A stretch of DNA of 64,000 nucleotides, taken from positions 186,001 through 250,000 of the forward strand of contig NZ_FMCS01000010.1 in assembly GCF_900091435.1 (NCBI RefSeq), written 5' to 3'. This DNA is from Micromonospora chaiyaphumensis. Its GTDB lineage: Bacteria > Actinomycetota > Actinomycetes > Mycobacteriales > Micromonosporaceae. The notes below the pieces were generated by a model. The model was not told where the DNA came from and ran no database searches. It saw nothing but the letters and a program-made list of their open reading frames with translations. Numbering within the stretch: position 1 is the first letter of the stretch; every line of letters begins with the position of its first letter. The translations under genes were made by a program, and so were the position numbers. This document shows positions 1-8,834 of the stretch, piece by piece.

Positions 1-1
1 C

Positions 2-490
2 GACACCGTCGTTCCGGCCGCGAACGCCGGCACCGTCGAGGTGCTGGTCGACGGGAAGGTGGTCGACAAGGGCACCTACTCCTGGCAGCGCCCGAAGGAC
101 TGCGCGCTGCCGACGGTGGCCACCAAGGCCGACTGCGACACGTTCACCCTCACGGTGACCAACCCGAAGGGTGGCCTGCCGGTGAAGGCCGAGCTGACCT
201 ACGGCGGGCGCACCGAGACCCGGACGGTCGCGCCGGGCGGGACGGAGAAGGTGACCTTCCAGGCCGGCAAGGACGAGCAGGCCACCGTGGCCCTGCCCGA
301 CCTCGACCTGGAGATGCAGGCGGTCTACGCCCCCGAGGGGAACTGCGGCGGCAGCGGTGGCGGGGAGCCGGCCCTGCCGGTGACCGGCGCGGCGGCCGGC
401 GTCCTGGCCGCGGTGGCCGGTGCCCTGGTGGCGGCCGGCGCGGTGCTCTTCGTGGTGACCCGGCGGCGGCGGATCCGCTTCACCGCCTGA
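2..490 (+). CDS. LPXTG-anchored cell-wall protein, C-terminal part
   Basis: The reading frame is open from the left edge, so the N-terminus lies outside the window and the visible part is about 162 residues. It contains beta-rich, charged extracellular sequence, then a Gly-rich linker, a sortase motif LPVTG, a hydrophobic Ala/Val/Leu helix, and a basic tail (TRRRRIRFTA). This is the canonical C-terminal sorting signal of proteins attached to the wall or peptidoglycan by a class E/A-like sortase. The function of the ectodomain cannot be told from this fragment. A hairpin at 503-540 follows the stop. Confidence 0.85.
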   Translation, partial: DTVVPAANAGTVEVLVDGKVVDKGTYSWQRPKDCALPTVATKADCDTFTLTVTNPKGGLPVKAELTYGGRTETRTVAPGGTEKVTFQAGKDEQATVALPDLDLEMQAVYAPEGNCGGSGGGEPALPVTGAAAGVLAAVAGALVAAGAVLFVVTRRRRIRFTA

Positions 491-502
491 CGTACGCCTG
501 AT

Positions 503-540
503 CCGAGGGCGCGCGGGCCACCCGGCCGGCGCGCCCTCGG
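503..540. terminator. Bidirectional terminator-like hairpin between convergent genes
   Basis: Twelve-base arms CCGAGGGCGCGC (503-514) and GCGCGCCCTCGG (529-540) are perfect inverted repeats. They sit between the LPXTG gene and the convergent hydrolase gene. There is no clear U-tract, as is common in high-GC actinobacteria. Confidence 0.6.
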
Positions 541-541
541 C

Positions 542-1465
542 TCATTCCAGCTCGGCCTTCAGCAGCGCCGGATCGATCTCCGCCTGGTTGGTCAGCACCA
601 CGAGGCGGCGGTCCGAGTCGGGGAACCAGGCCGCCAACGCCTTGTAGCCACCGTTGTCCCCGGAGTGGTGCACCGCCCGCTCCCCGCCCAGCGGGCCGAC
701 GAAGAAGCCGTAGCCGTACGCCTCGCCGGGGCGGCCGGTAGGCGCGTGGGGGGCGGTCAGCACGGCCGCCGACGGCCCGAGCAGCCGGCCCCGGCGGGGC
801 ACGTCCAGCCAGGTCAGCAGGTCTGCGCCGGTGCACCAGACGTCCCCGGCGCCCATGCTCACCGTGTCCAGGTCCCAGGACGGCACCGGCCGACCGCCCT
901 CGTGCCCGGTCGCCACGTCGTCCCGCCCGGCGGCCCCGCCGGCGAAGCTGCCCGTCATGCCCAGCGGCCCGAAGACCTCCTCGGCGAGGAACGCGGCGTA
1001 CGGGCGGCCGGCCGCGCGCTCGACGGCCCGGGCCAGCAGGACGTAGCCGGGGCTGCTGTAGTGCCAGCCGGCGCCGGGGGCGAACAGGGGCGGCACGCCC
1101 GCGAAGACGGCCAGCAGCTTGTCGGGCTCGGCCGGGGCGGCCAGGTCGATCATCGGGTACTCCTCCCAATGACCCAGGCCCGAGGTGTGGGTGAGCAGGT
1201 GGTGCGGGGTGATCCCGGACCAGGCCGCCGGCGGGTCCGGCAGCCAGCGGCCGATCGGATCGTCCAGGCGCAGCGCGCCCCGCTCGGCCAGGAGCAGCAC
1301 CGCGACGGCGGCCATCTGCTTGCTGATCGAGGCGATCTGGAACCGGGTCGCGGACGTGCAGGGCGACGCGGTGGCGGCGTCGGCCGCACCCGTGACCCGG
1401 GACATCAGGATCTCGTCGCCCTGGGCCAGCAGGAGCACGCCGCGGTCGAGAGAGGGTTTCGGCAT
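542..1465 (-). CDS. Serine hydrolase of the beta-lactamase / penicillin-binding fold
   Basis: This 307-residue protein has the class C beta-lactamase/DD-peptidase signature. The nucleophile motif SxxK appears as SISK (about residue 47), preceded by FQIAS. The tyrosine motif is YSS (about 137) in WHYSSPGY, and an HSG-type motif HHSGDNGG near the C-terminus replaces KTG. Such proteins include esterases, D-aminopeptidases and PBP4*-like enzymes, so true beta-lactamase activity should not be assumed. No signal peptide is visible (it starts MPKPSLDRG), which points to a cytoplasmic esterase or peptidase. The ATG start fits the conserved N-terminus. The gene is convergent with the LPXTG gene and lies 37 bp downstream of recG on the same strand. 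Confidence 0.8.
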   Translation of the reverse strand: MPKPSLDRGVLLLAQGDEILMSRVTGAADAATASPCTSATRFQIASISKQMAAVAVLLLAERGALRLDDPIGRWLPDPPAAWSGITPHHLLTHTSGLGHWEEYPMIDLAAPAEPDKLLAVFAGVPPLFAPGAGWHYSSPGYVLLARAVERAAGRPYAAFLAEEVFGPLGMTGSFAGGAAGRDDVATGHEGGRPVPSWDLDTVSMGAGDVWCTGADLLTWLDVPRRGRLLGPSAAVLTAPHAPTGRPGEAYGYGFFVGPLGGERAVHHSGDNGGYKALAAWFPDSDRRLVVLTNQAEIDPALLKAELE

Positions 1466-1502
1466 CGGACGAGCCTAGGCCGGGACGGGCGCCCCGTGGG
1501 GT

Positions 1503-3704
1503 TCAGCCCTTCTCCAGGTATTCGGCGCGTTCCTCGTCGACCAGGGCGGCGACCGACGCGGCCAGCGCCGGGTGGCGGGCCAGCTCCGGGTCCTCCTCGA
1601 CCAGGGTGATCGCCTCGGCCCGGGCGTCCCGGATGAGATCCGTGTCGCGCAGCAGCGACAGCAGGCGCAGGTGGGACCGGCGGCCGGACTGGGTGGCGCC
1701 CAGCACGTCGCCCTCCCGGCGCTGCTCGAGGTCGAGCTCGGCGAGCTTGAACCCGTCGGTGGTGGAGGCGACGGCGTCGAGGCGTTCCCGGGCCGAGGAG
1801 CCCTCCATCGCCTCGGTGACCAGCAGGCACAGGCCGGCCGCCGAGCCCCGGCCCACGCGACCGCGCAGCTGGTGGAGCTGGGAGACGCCGAACCGGTCGG
1901 CGTCCAGCACGATCATCACGGTGGCGTTGGGCACGTTGACGCCCACCTCGACCACCGTGGTGGCCACCAGCACGTCGAGGTCACCGGCGGCGAAGGAGCG
2001 CATCACGGCGTCCTTCTCGTCGGCCGGCAGCCGCCCGTGCAGCACCCCGATCCGCAGCCCGTGCAGCGGACCCTCGGCCAGCAGCGGAGCCACCTCGGTC
2101 ACCGCGAGCGGGGGCCGGCGGCCGTTGTCGTCCTCCCTCGGCGCCTCCTCGTCCGACACCGGACCCTCACCGATGCGAGGACACACCACGTACGCCTGGT
2201 GCCCCTTGGCGACCTCCTCGCGGAGCCGGCGCCAGGCCCGGTCGAGGAAGGCCGGCTTCTCGGCGGCCGGCACCACGTGCGAGGCGATCGGCGAGCGGCC
2301 CTGCGGCAACTGCGACAGCGTGGAGATCTCCAGGTCGCCGTAGACGGTCATGGCGACCGTGCGCGGGATCGGGGTGGCGGTCATGACCAGCACGTGCGGC
2401 GGCTGGTCGGCCTTGGCCCGCAGCGCGTCCCGCTGCTCCACGCCGAACCGGTGCTGCTCGTCGACCACCACGAGGCCCAGGTCGTCGAAGTCGACCCCCT
2501 CGTAGAGCAGGGCGTGGGTGCCGAGCACGATGCCGGCGCGCCCCTCGGCCACCTCGGCGAGGGCCCGGCGCCGGGCCGCCGCGCCCAGCGAGCCGGTGAC
2601 CAGCTCCACGCGGGTGGCGTCGTCGGCGGCGCCCAGCTCGCCCGCCTGCGCGAGGGGGCCGAGCAGGTCGAGCATGCCCCGGTGGTGCTGGGCCGCGAGC
2701 ACCTCGGTCGGCGCGAGCAGCGCGGCCTGCCCGCCGGCGTCGACCACCTGGAGCATGGCCCGCAGCGCCACGACCGTCTTGCCGCTGCCCACCTCGCCCT
2801 GGAGCAGCCGGTGCATCGGGTGCGCGGTCGCCAGGTCGGCCGCGATCTCCCGGCCGACGGCCTGCTGGCCGGAGGTGAGCTCGTAGGGCAGCCGGGCGTC
2901 GAACGCGTCGAGCAGCCCGCCCCGCTTCGCCGGCCGGGCCTTCGCCGGCCACGCCGCGGCCCGGTGCTTGCGCTGCACCAGGGTGAGCTGCACGGCGAAC
3001 GCCTCGTCCCACTTGAGCCGCCGCCGCGCCTTGTAGAGCTCCTCCTTGCTGGTGGGCCGGTGGATCTCGCGCAGCGCGGCGCCGATGCCGACCAGGTTGC
3101 GGCTGGCCCGCACGGTGGCCGGCAGCGGGTCGTCCGGCGGGGTGAAGGTGTCCAGCACCACCCGTACGCAGCGGGCGATCACCCAGGTCGGCACGGCCGC
3201 CGCGGCCGGGTAGACCGGGATGAGCGCCCCGGCGAACTCCTCGACCTCCTCGTTGGCCGCGGCCTCGCCGTCGCCGCCCTCGCCGAGCAGCACGTATTCG
3301 GGGCCGTTGAGCTGCCGCTTGCCCCGGAACTCGGTGACCTTGCCGGCGAACAGCCCCCAGCGGCCGGGGCGCAGCTCCCGCTCCCGCCACGCCTGGTTGC
3401 CGAAGAAGGTGAGGGTGAGCACCCCGCCGGAGCCGTCGCCGACCGTGACCTCCAGCAGGTTGCCCCGGCGCTGCCGCATCGGGCGGACCGCGGTGCGCTG
3501 CACCTGGGCCAGCACGGTGACCTGCTCCCCCACGTCGAGCGAGCGGATGTCGGTGTGCTCGCCGCGCTCGTCGTAGCGGCGGGGGAAGTGGTAGATCAGA
3601 TCGCCGGCGGTGTGCAGGTCGAGGTGGCTCGCCAGGGCCTTGGCCGTGCGCTCCCCGACCAGCTTCTTCAGCGGCGTGTCCACCGTCGCCGGTTCGCTCG
3701 TCAT
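1503..3704 (-). CDS. recG: ATP-dependent DNA helicase RecG
   Basis: This 733-residue superfamily 2 helicase remodels stalled replication forks and Holliday junctions. It has an N-terminal wedge/OB domain (RYDERGEHTDIRSL region), then Walker A GEVGSGKT, the DEQH box (VVVDEQHRFGVEQR), MTATPIPRT, and helicase-C motifs ending in the RecG-typical HQLRGRVGRG. An open frame continues upstream, but family alignment and the ATG inside an ATGA overlap with the upstream DAK-domain gene (3701-3704) place the start at 3704. The pair is translationally coupled. The length is normal for actinobacterial RecG. Confidence 0.97.
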   Translation of the reverse strand: MTSEPATVDTPLKKLVGERTAKALASHLDLHTAGDLIYHFPRRYDERGEHTDIRSLDVGEQVTVLAQVQRTAVRPMRQRRGNLLEVTVGDGSGGVLTLTFFGNQAWRERELRPGRWGLFAGKVTEFRGKRQLNGPEYVLLGEGGDGEAAANEEVEEFAGALIPVYPAAAAVPTWVIARCVRVVLDTFTPPDDPLPATVRASRNLVGIGAALREIHRPTSKEELYKARRRLKWDEAFAVQLTLVQRKHRAAAWPAKARPAKRGGLLDAFDARLPYELTSGQQAVGREIAADLATAHPMHRLLQGEVGSGKTVVALRAMLQVVDAGGQAALLAPTEVLAAQHHRGMLDLLGPLAQAGELGAADDATRVELVTGSLGAAARRRALAEVAEGRAGIVLGTHALLYEGVDFDDLGLVVVDEQHRFGVEQRDALRAKADQPPHVLVMTATPIPRTVAMTVYGDLEISTLSQLPQGRSPIASHVVPAAEKPAFLDRAWRRLREEVAKGHQAYVVCPRIGEGPVSDEEAPREDDNGRRPPLAVTEVAPLLAEGPLHGLRIGVLHGRLPADEKDAVMRSFAAGDLDVLVATTVVEVGVNVPNATVMIVLDADRFGVSQLHQLRGRVGRGSAAGLCLLVTEAMEGSSARERLDAVASTTDGFKLAELDLEQRREGDVLGATQSGRRSHLRLLSLLRDTDLIRDARAEAITLVEEDPELARHPALAASVAALVDEERAEYLEKG

Positions 3705-5311
3705 TCGACCCCCAGCAGGAGCGGATAGTGCGGCTGCCCGCCCTCGTACGCCTGCACCTCGACGAACGGCCAGGACCGCTCGACGTGCTCGCGCACCCGG
3801 TCGGCCAGCCCGGCCGGGGCGTCCGCCCCGCAGAGCAGCGTGACCAGCTCGCCGCCACCGCCGAGCATCCGGTCGACCACGGCGGTGCAGGTGTCGAGGA
3901 GGTCGGCGCCGATGAGGTGCACCTCCCCCTCGACCAGCGCCAGCACGTCGCCCGGCCGGCACGGCCCGGCCACGGTGAGCGCCTCCCTGCTCGCGTGGCA
4001 GACCTCCGCGTAGCGGCAGGCGCCGGCGGCCTCGGCCATGGCGATGACGTCGTCCTCGAAGCGGCGCTTCGGGTCGCGCACGGCGAGGGCGGCGAGGGCC
4101 TGCACCGGGGACCGGGTGGGCACCACGCTCACCTTCACCCCGAGGCCGTGCGCCTCCCGCGCGGCGGCGCTCGCCACCGACTGGGTGTTGGGGTCGTTGG
4201 GCAGCACCACCACCCGGGCGGCGCGCGTGGCCCGGATCGCGTCGAGCAGCTCGCCGGTGGACGGGTTGGCCGGCACCACGGTGGCGCCCTCGGCGCCGAA
4301 CAGCTCGGCGATGCCGGCGCCCGTGGCCACCACCACGGCGGCCCGGCCGTCGGGCCGCGCCGCCGGGGGCGAGGGCGCCGGGGCCGCCTGGTCGGCGAAC
4401 CGGGTCACCGTGATCCGGTGCGGCCGTCCGGCCACCACGCCGGCCTCGACGGCCGCCCCGACATCGTTGACGTGCACGTGCACGTTCCAGGTGCCGGCGT
4501 CGCCGACGATCACCAGGGAGTCGCCGAGGGCGTCCAGCTCGCCGCGCAGCCGGGCCACCGCCTCGTCGGTGGCGTCGAGCAGGTACTGCACCTCGTAGGC
4601 GTACGCCGGGGAGCCGGTCTCCCGGACGGCGGTGGCGGGCGCGCGGACCGCGGGCGGTGCGGGCGCCGGCTGCCGCGGGCTCTCCCCCGTGACCACCTCG
4701 ACGAGCGCGTCGAGCAGCAGGCAGAGGCCGCGCCCGCCGGCGTCGACCACGCCGGCCCGGGCGAGGGCGGGCAACTGCTCGGGGGTACGCGCCAGGGCGC
4801 GGGCCGCCTCGCCGGCCGCCGCCCGGGCCACCGCGCGCAGGTCGTCGGAGTCCGCGCCCTCGGCCGCGCGGGCCGCGGCGGCGACCACGCTGAGCAGGGT
4901 GCCCTCGACCGGGTGCGCGACCGCCGCGTAGGCGGCCGTGGTGGCGTCGGCCAGCGCGGCGGCGAGCTGCCGGCCGCGGACCGCCGGTGCGGCGGCGAGC
5001 GCGTCGGCGAAGCCGCGCAGGATCTGCGAGAGGATCACCCCGGAGTTGCCCCGCGCCCCGAGCAGCGCGCCCCGGGCCATCAGCCGCAGGGCGTGCCCGT
5101 GCGGGGTGTGCCCGTCGTCGGGGAGGGTCTCCAGGTCCATGGCGAGGGCCTGCTGGGCCGAGGTGAGGGTGAGCACCAGGTTGGTGCCGGTGTCGCCGTC
5201 GGGGACCGGGTAGACGTTGAGCTCGTCGATCTCGCCCTGGTGGCGCTGGAGGGCGGCCAGCCCGCTCGCGCACCAGCGGCGCACCGCGGCGGCGTCGAGG
5301 GTGTCCAGCAC
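3701..5311 (-). CDS. DAK2-domain protein (FakA/YloV family)
   Basis: This is a kinase-fold protein of about 536 residues. The N-terminal DAK2 domain carries the metal/ATP-binding motif PVPDGDTGTN and GARGNSGVILSQ, followed by a middle and C-terminal degV-like FakA region. In Firmicutes FakA phosphorylates fatty acids presented by FakB. The actinobacterial partner gene always next to recG is poorly characterised, so the substrate is unproven. I chose the GTG at 5311 over the one at 5341 because a -10-like TAGGCT (5319-5324) sits 7 nt upstream, as expected for a leaderless transcript, and the protein then begins MLDTLDAAAVRRWC, close to family N-termini. It overlaps recG by 4 nt. Confidence 0.85.
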   Translation of the reverse strand: MLDTLDAAAVRRWCASGLAALQRHQGEIDELNVYPVPDGDTGTNLVLTLTSAQQALAMDLETLPDDGHTPHGHALRLMARGALLGARGNSGVILSQILRGFADALAAAPAVRGRQLAAALADATTAAYAAVAHPVEGTLLSVVAAAARAAEGADSDDLRAVARAAAGEAARALARTPEQLPALARAGVVDAGGRGLCLLLDALVEVVTGESPRQPAPAPPAVRAPATAVRETGSPAYAYEVQYLLDATDEAVARLRGELDALGDSLVIVGDAGTWNVHVHVNDVGAAVEAGVVAGRPHRITVTRFADQAAPAPSPPAARPDGRAAVVVATGAGIAELFGAEGATVVPANPSTGELLDAIRATRAARVVVLPNDPNTQSVASAAAREAHGLGVKVSVVPTRSPVQALAALAVRDPKRRFEDDVIAMAEAAGACRYAEVCHASREALTVAGPCRPGDVLALVEGEVHLIGADLLDTCTAVVDRMLGGGGELVTLLCGADAPAGLADRVREHVERSWPFVEVQAYEGGQPHYPLLLGVE

Positions 5312-5537
5312 GTCGGGAAGCCTACTGGCGCGCACCGACACCCGCCGGGGCCCGCCCGGCGTGTCCCGGACGGTCCGGGGACGGACCCGCCGCCGCCCGG
5401 CGGTCCCCCGGGTACGCTGGGCCGGCCTCCCGACCGGGGCGGTTGGGCGTGGCGGCCGGTCATCGGGTAACCTGACCAGGTTGCCCGGGCAGCGCCTGGC
5501 GGCGACCTCATGAACGTTTCAATCCCAGGAGTATCCC

Positions 5538-5729
5538 GTGGCTAGCGTGTGCGACGTCTGTGGCAAGGGGCCGGGCTTCGGCCACAACGTGTCCCACTCG
5601 CACCGGCGGACCAACCGCCGCTGGAACCCGAACATCCAGTCGGTGCGTACCCCGGCCGGTGGCGGCACCACCAAGAAGATGCAGGTCTGCACCTCGTGCA
5701 TCAAGGCCGGCAAGGTCACCCGCGCCTGA
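5538..5729 (+). CDS. rpmB: 50S ribosomal protein L28 (zinc-binding form)
   Basis: This 63-residue protein matches bL28. It starts MASVCDVCGKGPGFGH and has the conserved SHRRTNRRWNPN core. Two CxxC pairs (CDVC near residue 5, CTSC near residue 53) make it the zinc-ribbon C+ paralogue. In many actinobacteria a cysteine-free copy replaces this form under Zur control, so a second rpmB may exist elsewhere. The GTG start has a Shine-Dalgarno AGGAG at 5527-5531. A possible -10 TAACCT lies at 5468-5473. A strong terminator follows at 5763. Confidence 0.97.
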   Translation: MASVCDVCGKGPGFGHNVSHSHRRTNRRWNPNIQSVRTPAGGGTTKKMQVCTSCIKAGKVTRA

Positions 5730-5762
5730 CGCGGCAGCACCGCCTGCACAGTTTCGCCGGAT

Positions 5763-5789
5763 GCCGGCGGACCCCTCGGGTCCGCCGGC
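5763..5789 (+). terminator. Intrinsic terminator after rpmB
   Basis: GCCGGCGGACCC (5763-5774) and GGGTCCGCCGGC (5778-5789) form a perfect 12-bp stem with a 3-nt loop, followed by TTTCGTC. Confidence 0.8.
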
Positions 5790-5916
5790 TTTCGTCGTGC
5801 CCACCGGTCGCGCACTGACGGGTCGCCGACCGTCCAGCGGCCGGCCGCGCCGGCCCGGTTAGGGTGCTGCTGCGCCGGCCGTCCGTTCCGGCGCCGGGTG
5901 TGGGGAGGAACGACCG

Positions 5917-7173
5917 GTGGAGCTGGACCTGGGGCGGGAGCAGCTGGTGGTGATCGGCGGGTCGTTCGGCTCGCTGCGCTGGTTCGACCAGGAGCTGCCG
6001 CCCGGCAGCGTGGTCCTGGTCGAGGAGCCGGACGTGATCCGGCGCCGCGGCCTGGAGCGTTTCGTCGCCGGGCTGTCGATGGTCGCCCGGCTCGTGCCGG
6101 CCGAGTACCAGACCGGCTTCGACCCCGACGCCCTGCTCGCCCGCGAGCCCGGCCTCGCCGGCGCCCGGCTGGTCCTGCCCGGCCTGGAGTACGCCGTGGG
6201 CGCGGCCGCCCGGCTGGCCGACCGGCTCGGCCTGCCCGGCGCCGGGGTGGCCGCCGCCGACACCTTCTCCGACAAGCACCGGATGCGGCTGCTGGCCGAC
6301 GCGACCGGCCTGGCCAACCCGGCGTACGAGCTGGTCGACGACCCGGCCCGGGCCGCGGAGTTCGCCCGGGCGCACGGCGGCCGGTGCGTGCTCAAGCCCA
6401 CCCGCCGCTCCGGCAGCCTGGGCGTGCAGCTGATCACCGACCCGGCGGAGATCGCCGGGCGCTGGGCGGCCAGCGCGGCGCCGCCCGAGCCGGCCGAGAC
6501 CGTCGAGCGCGGCCTGCCCACCGGGGTGCTGGTCGAGGAGTTGCTGGTCGGCTCGGAGCACAGCGTCGAGCTGCTGGTCGCCGACGGCGAGACGATCTTC
6601 GCGAACGTCACGGACAAGCGGATCGCCGGCGGCCGGTACCCGGTGGAGACCGGGCACACCGTGCCGTCCGCGCTGCTGGAGACGGAACGGCAGGCGCTGC
6701 GGGACGCCGCCGTGCGGCTCGCCGAGGCGGCCGGTTTCCGCAGCGGCATGCTGCACAGCGAGTGGATCCTGGTCGACGGGGTGCCGACGCTTGTCGAGTG
6801 CGCCGCCCGGATGCCCGGCGACATGATCACCGCGCTGGTCTCGATCGCCTACGAGGTCGACTTCATCGGGGCGTACCTGCGGGTGCTGCGCGGCGAGCGG
6901 CCCGCGCTGCCGACCCGGCCGACCGGCGCGGCGGCCGTGGAGTTCCTGGTCGCCGCGCCCGGCCGGGTCACCGCCGTGGAGGGCCGGCGGGCCGCCCAGC
7001 GGGTGCCCGGGGTGCTCGACGTGCAGGTCGGGGCGAAGGTCGGCGACCACGTGCCGGAGCTGCTCTCCTCGGCGCACCGCAGCGGGCACCTGCTGGCCTG
7101 GGGCGCCACGCCCACCGAGGCGGAGAGCGCCGCCCGCAAGGCCGCCGGCGAGATCCGGATCACCGCCGGCTGA
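5917..7173 (+). CDS. ATP-grasp domain enzyme of unknown substrate
   Basis: This 418-residue protein has an ATP-grasp carboxylate-amine/thiol ligase layout. It begins with a pre-ATP-grasp segment (LVVIGGSFGSLRWFDQ). The nucleotide-binding part follows with DKHRMRLLADATG (about 119), CVLKPTRRSGSLGVQLI (about 161) and the acidic VLVEELLVGSEHSVELL (about 207). The metal-binding end reads LHSEWILVDGVPTLVECAARMPGD, where the usual E-x-N-x-R is ECAAR. Family members ligate an acid to an amine via an acyl phosphate, and the substrate cannot be read from sequence. The GTG start has SD GGGGAGGA upstream, and a -10-like TAGGGT lies at 5860-5865. The gene is single and convergent with an acetyltransferase. 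Confidence 0.8.
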   Translation: MELDLGREQLVVIGGSFGSLRWFDQELPPGSVVLVEEPDVIRRRGLERFVAGLSMVARLVPAEYQTGFDPDALLAREPGLAGARLVLPGLEYAVGAAARLADRLGLPGAGVAAADTFSDKHRMRLLADATGLANPAYELVDDPARAAEFARAHGGRCVLKPTRRSGSLGVQLITDPAEIAGRWAASAAPPEPAETVERGLPTGVLVEELLVGSEHSVELLVADGETIFANVTDKRIAGGRYPVETGHTVPSALLETERQALRDAAVRLAEAAGFRSGMLHSEWILVDGVPTLVECAARMPGDMITALVSIAYEVDFIGAYLRVLRGERPALPTRPTGAAAVEFLVAAPGRVTAVEGRRAAQRVPGVLDVQVGAKVGDHVPELLSSAHRSGHLLAWGATPTEAESAARKAAGEIRITAG

Positions 7174-7179
7174 CGGCGG

Positions 7180-7213
7180 GGTCAGAGGGTGCGGCCGGTC
7201 AGAGGGTGCGGCC
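7180..7213. repeat. 17-bp perfect tandem duplication at a gene end
   Basis: GGTCAGAGGGTGCGGCC occurs at 7180-7196 and immediately again at 7197-7213. The second copy contains the stop codon and last codons of the minus-strand acetyltransferase gene. The first copy is non-coding. Confidence 0.9.
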
Positions 7214-7660
7214 GTAGGAGAGGCAGCCCGGGGCGTCCTGGTAGAAGCCGAAGTTCGGGATCCGCTCGTAGCCGGCCGAGGTGTACATGGCGATCGCCTC
7301 GGGCTGCTTGTCGCCGCACTCCAGGATGATCCGCTTGCGGCCGTGGTCCCGGGCGGACCGCTCGACCGCGGCGAGCACCGCGCGGGCCACGCCCCGGCCC
7401 CGGGCGGCCGGCGCCGTGTACATCCGCTTCAGCTCGGCCGTCCCGTCGCCGTGGCTGCGCCAGCCGCCGCAGCCCACCGGCTGCCCGTCGAGGTAGGCGA
7501 TCAGGAAGGCGCCGGCCGGCGGCTCGAACTCGGAGGCGTCGACCGGGGTGTCGTCGCCGCTGCCGCCGTACCGCGCGCCCAGGTCGGCCAGGGCCGCCTG
7601 GATCAACGCCTGCGCCTCGGGCGCGTCGAAGCGCCGCGCCCGGATCTCGATCTCGCTCAC
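7199..7660 (-). CDS. GNAT-family N-acetyltransferase
   Basis: This single-domain GNAT protein has about 153 residues. The acetyl-CoA pyrophosphate loop R-x-x-G-x-G/A appears as ARGRGVARAVLAAVE (about 93), preceded by the beta-4 segment GTAELKRMYTAPA. It ends with the typical AIAMYTSAGYERI segment. The acceptor is unknown. A TTG at 7669 would lengthen it by three residues. I prefer the GTG at 7660 because TACCCT (7669-7674) lies 8 nt upstream in leaderless arrangement and no SD is visible. The last codons lie in a 17-bp tandem duplication. Confidence 0.85.
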   Translation of the reverse strand: MSEIEIRARRFDAPEAQALIQAALADLGARYGGSGDDTPVDASEFEPPAGAFLIAYLDGQPVGCGGWRSHGDGTAELKRMYTAPAARGRGVARAVLAAVERSARDHGRKRIILECGDKQPEAIAMYTSAGYERIPNFGFYQDAPGCLSYGRTL

Positions 7661-7724
7661 GACAGGCAAGGGTACGACCGGGCCCCGGACCGCCGGCGGC
7701 CCGATCGCGGGTATCGGACGCAGA

Positions 7725-8672
7725 TCACTCCCCGCGACGGAAGTGGTCCCAGCCGGCGGGCCCCGCGTACGGCGCGCCGTCCACGGTCACCCCGGCGCCC
7801 TCGGTCACCCGCCCGACCGGCCGCCAGCCCGCCGGCAGCGTCGCGGTCGCCGGGAAGGTCGCGGCCAGGGCGTGGTCGTCGCCCCCGGCCAGGATCCACG
7901 AGTACGGGTCGACGCCGAGCGCCTGCGCCGCGTCGCGCATCTGCCGGGGCACCTCGAACGCCTCCCGGGTGAGGTCGACGGCCACCCCGCTGGCCCTCGC
8001 CACGTGCCCCAGGTCGGCCAGCAGCCCGTCCGACACGTCGATCATGGCGGTGGCCCCCAGCGCGGCGGCCTCCGGGCCGGCCGCGTAGGGCACCTCGGGG
8101 CGGCGGAACGCCTCCACGAGCAGCCGGGGCGTGCGGAACCCCCGGGACAGCACGGTGTAGCCGGCCGCCGCCCAGCCGGTGCGTCCCGCGAGGGCCACCA
8201 CGTCGCCGGGGCGGGCGCCGGAGCGGACCACCGGCGGCCGGCCGGCCAGGTCACCGAGGGCGGTCACCGCGACGGTCAGCGTCGGGCTGGCGGACATGTC
8301 CCCGCCGACCACGCTCGCGCCCACCAGGGCCGCCTCGGCCCCCAGCCCGTCGGCCAGTTCCTCGGCCCAGCCCGGGTCGAGGTCGGCCGGCATGCAGAGG
8401 GCGACCAGCAGCGCGGTCGGGGTGGCCCCCATGGCCGCGATGTCGGCCAGGTTGGCCGCCGCCGCCCGGTGCCCCACGTCGCGGGCCCCCGACCAGTCGC
8501 GGCGGAAGTGCCGCCCCTCGACCAGCACGTCGGTGGAGGCGACCACCCGCCGGTCCGGCGCCGCCACCACCGCCGCGTCGTCTCCGGGGCCGAGCAGGCA
8601 GCTCTCCCCCTGGGCCAACCGGGCGGTCACCCGGTCGATCAGCCCGAACTCACCGACACCCGCGACCGTCAT
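7725..8672 (-). CDS. thiL: Thiamine-monophosphate kinase
   Basis: ThiL phosphorylates thiamine monophosphate to thiamine diphosphate, the last step of cofactor synthesis. The 315-residue length and motifs fit: GEFGLIDR at the N-terminus, the Mg/ATP loop LGPGDDAAVV, STDVLVEGRHFRRDW, GDMSASPTLTVAVTALG, and the C-terminal Asp-rich IDVSDGLLADLGH. The ATG has an SD (GAGGGGA). The gene is divergent from the small RAM-domain gene and has the same neighbours as in mycobacteria (thiL near ddl). Confidence 0.95.
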   Translation of the reverse strand: MTVAGVGEFGLIDRVTARLAQGESCLLGPGDDAAVVAAPDRRVVASTDVLVEGRHFRRDWSGARDVGHRAAAANLADIAAMGATPTALLVALCMPADLDPGWAEELADGLGAEAALVGASVVGGDMSASPTLTVAVTALGDLAGRPPVVRSGARPGDVVALAGRTGWAAAGYTVLSRGFRTPRLLVEAFRRPEVPYAAGPEAAALGATAMIDVSDGLLADLGHVARASGVAVDLTREAFEVPRQMRDAAQALGVDPYSWILAGGDDHALAATFPATATLPAGWRPVGRVTEGAGVTVDGAPYAGPAGWDHFRRGE

Positions 8673-8834
8673 GCCGTCCCCTCGTCGCGCTCTTCAAGCT
8701 CCGCAGTCCCGCCACCACTGCCCCACGTGTGCTCGCTCACCGGGGTCCCCCGGCGACCGAGACAGATCAGGGCCGCTCCGTAGGGTAGTTTCACCCTTCG
8801 GGCCGCCGAAGCGGCGACGGACGGAGGTCGAGTC

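Noticed and set aside
542..1465. A beta-lactamase resistance gene
   Set aside because: The third motif is HSG rather than KTG and there is no signal peptide, so an esterase/peptidase of the same fold is more likely.
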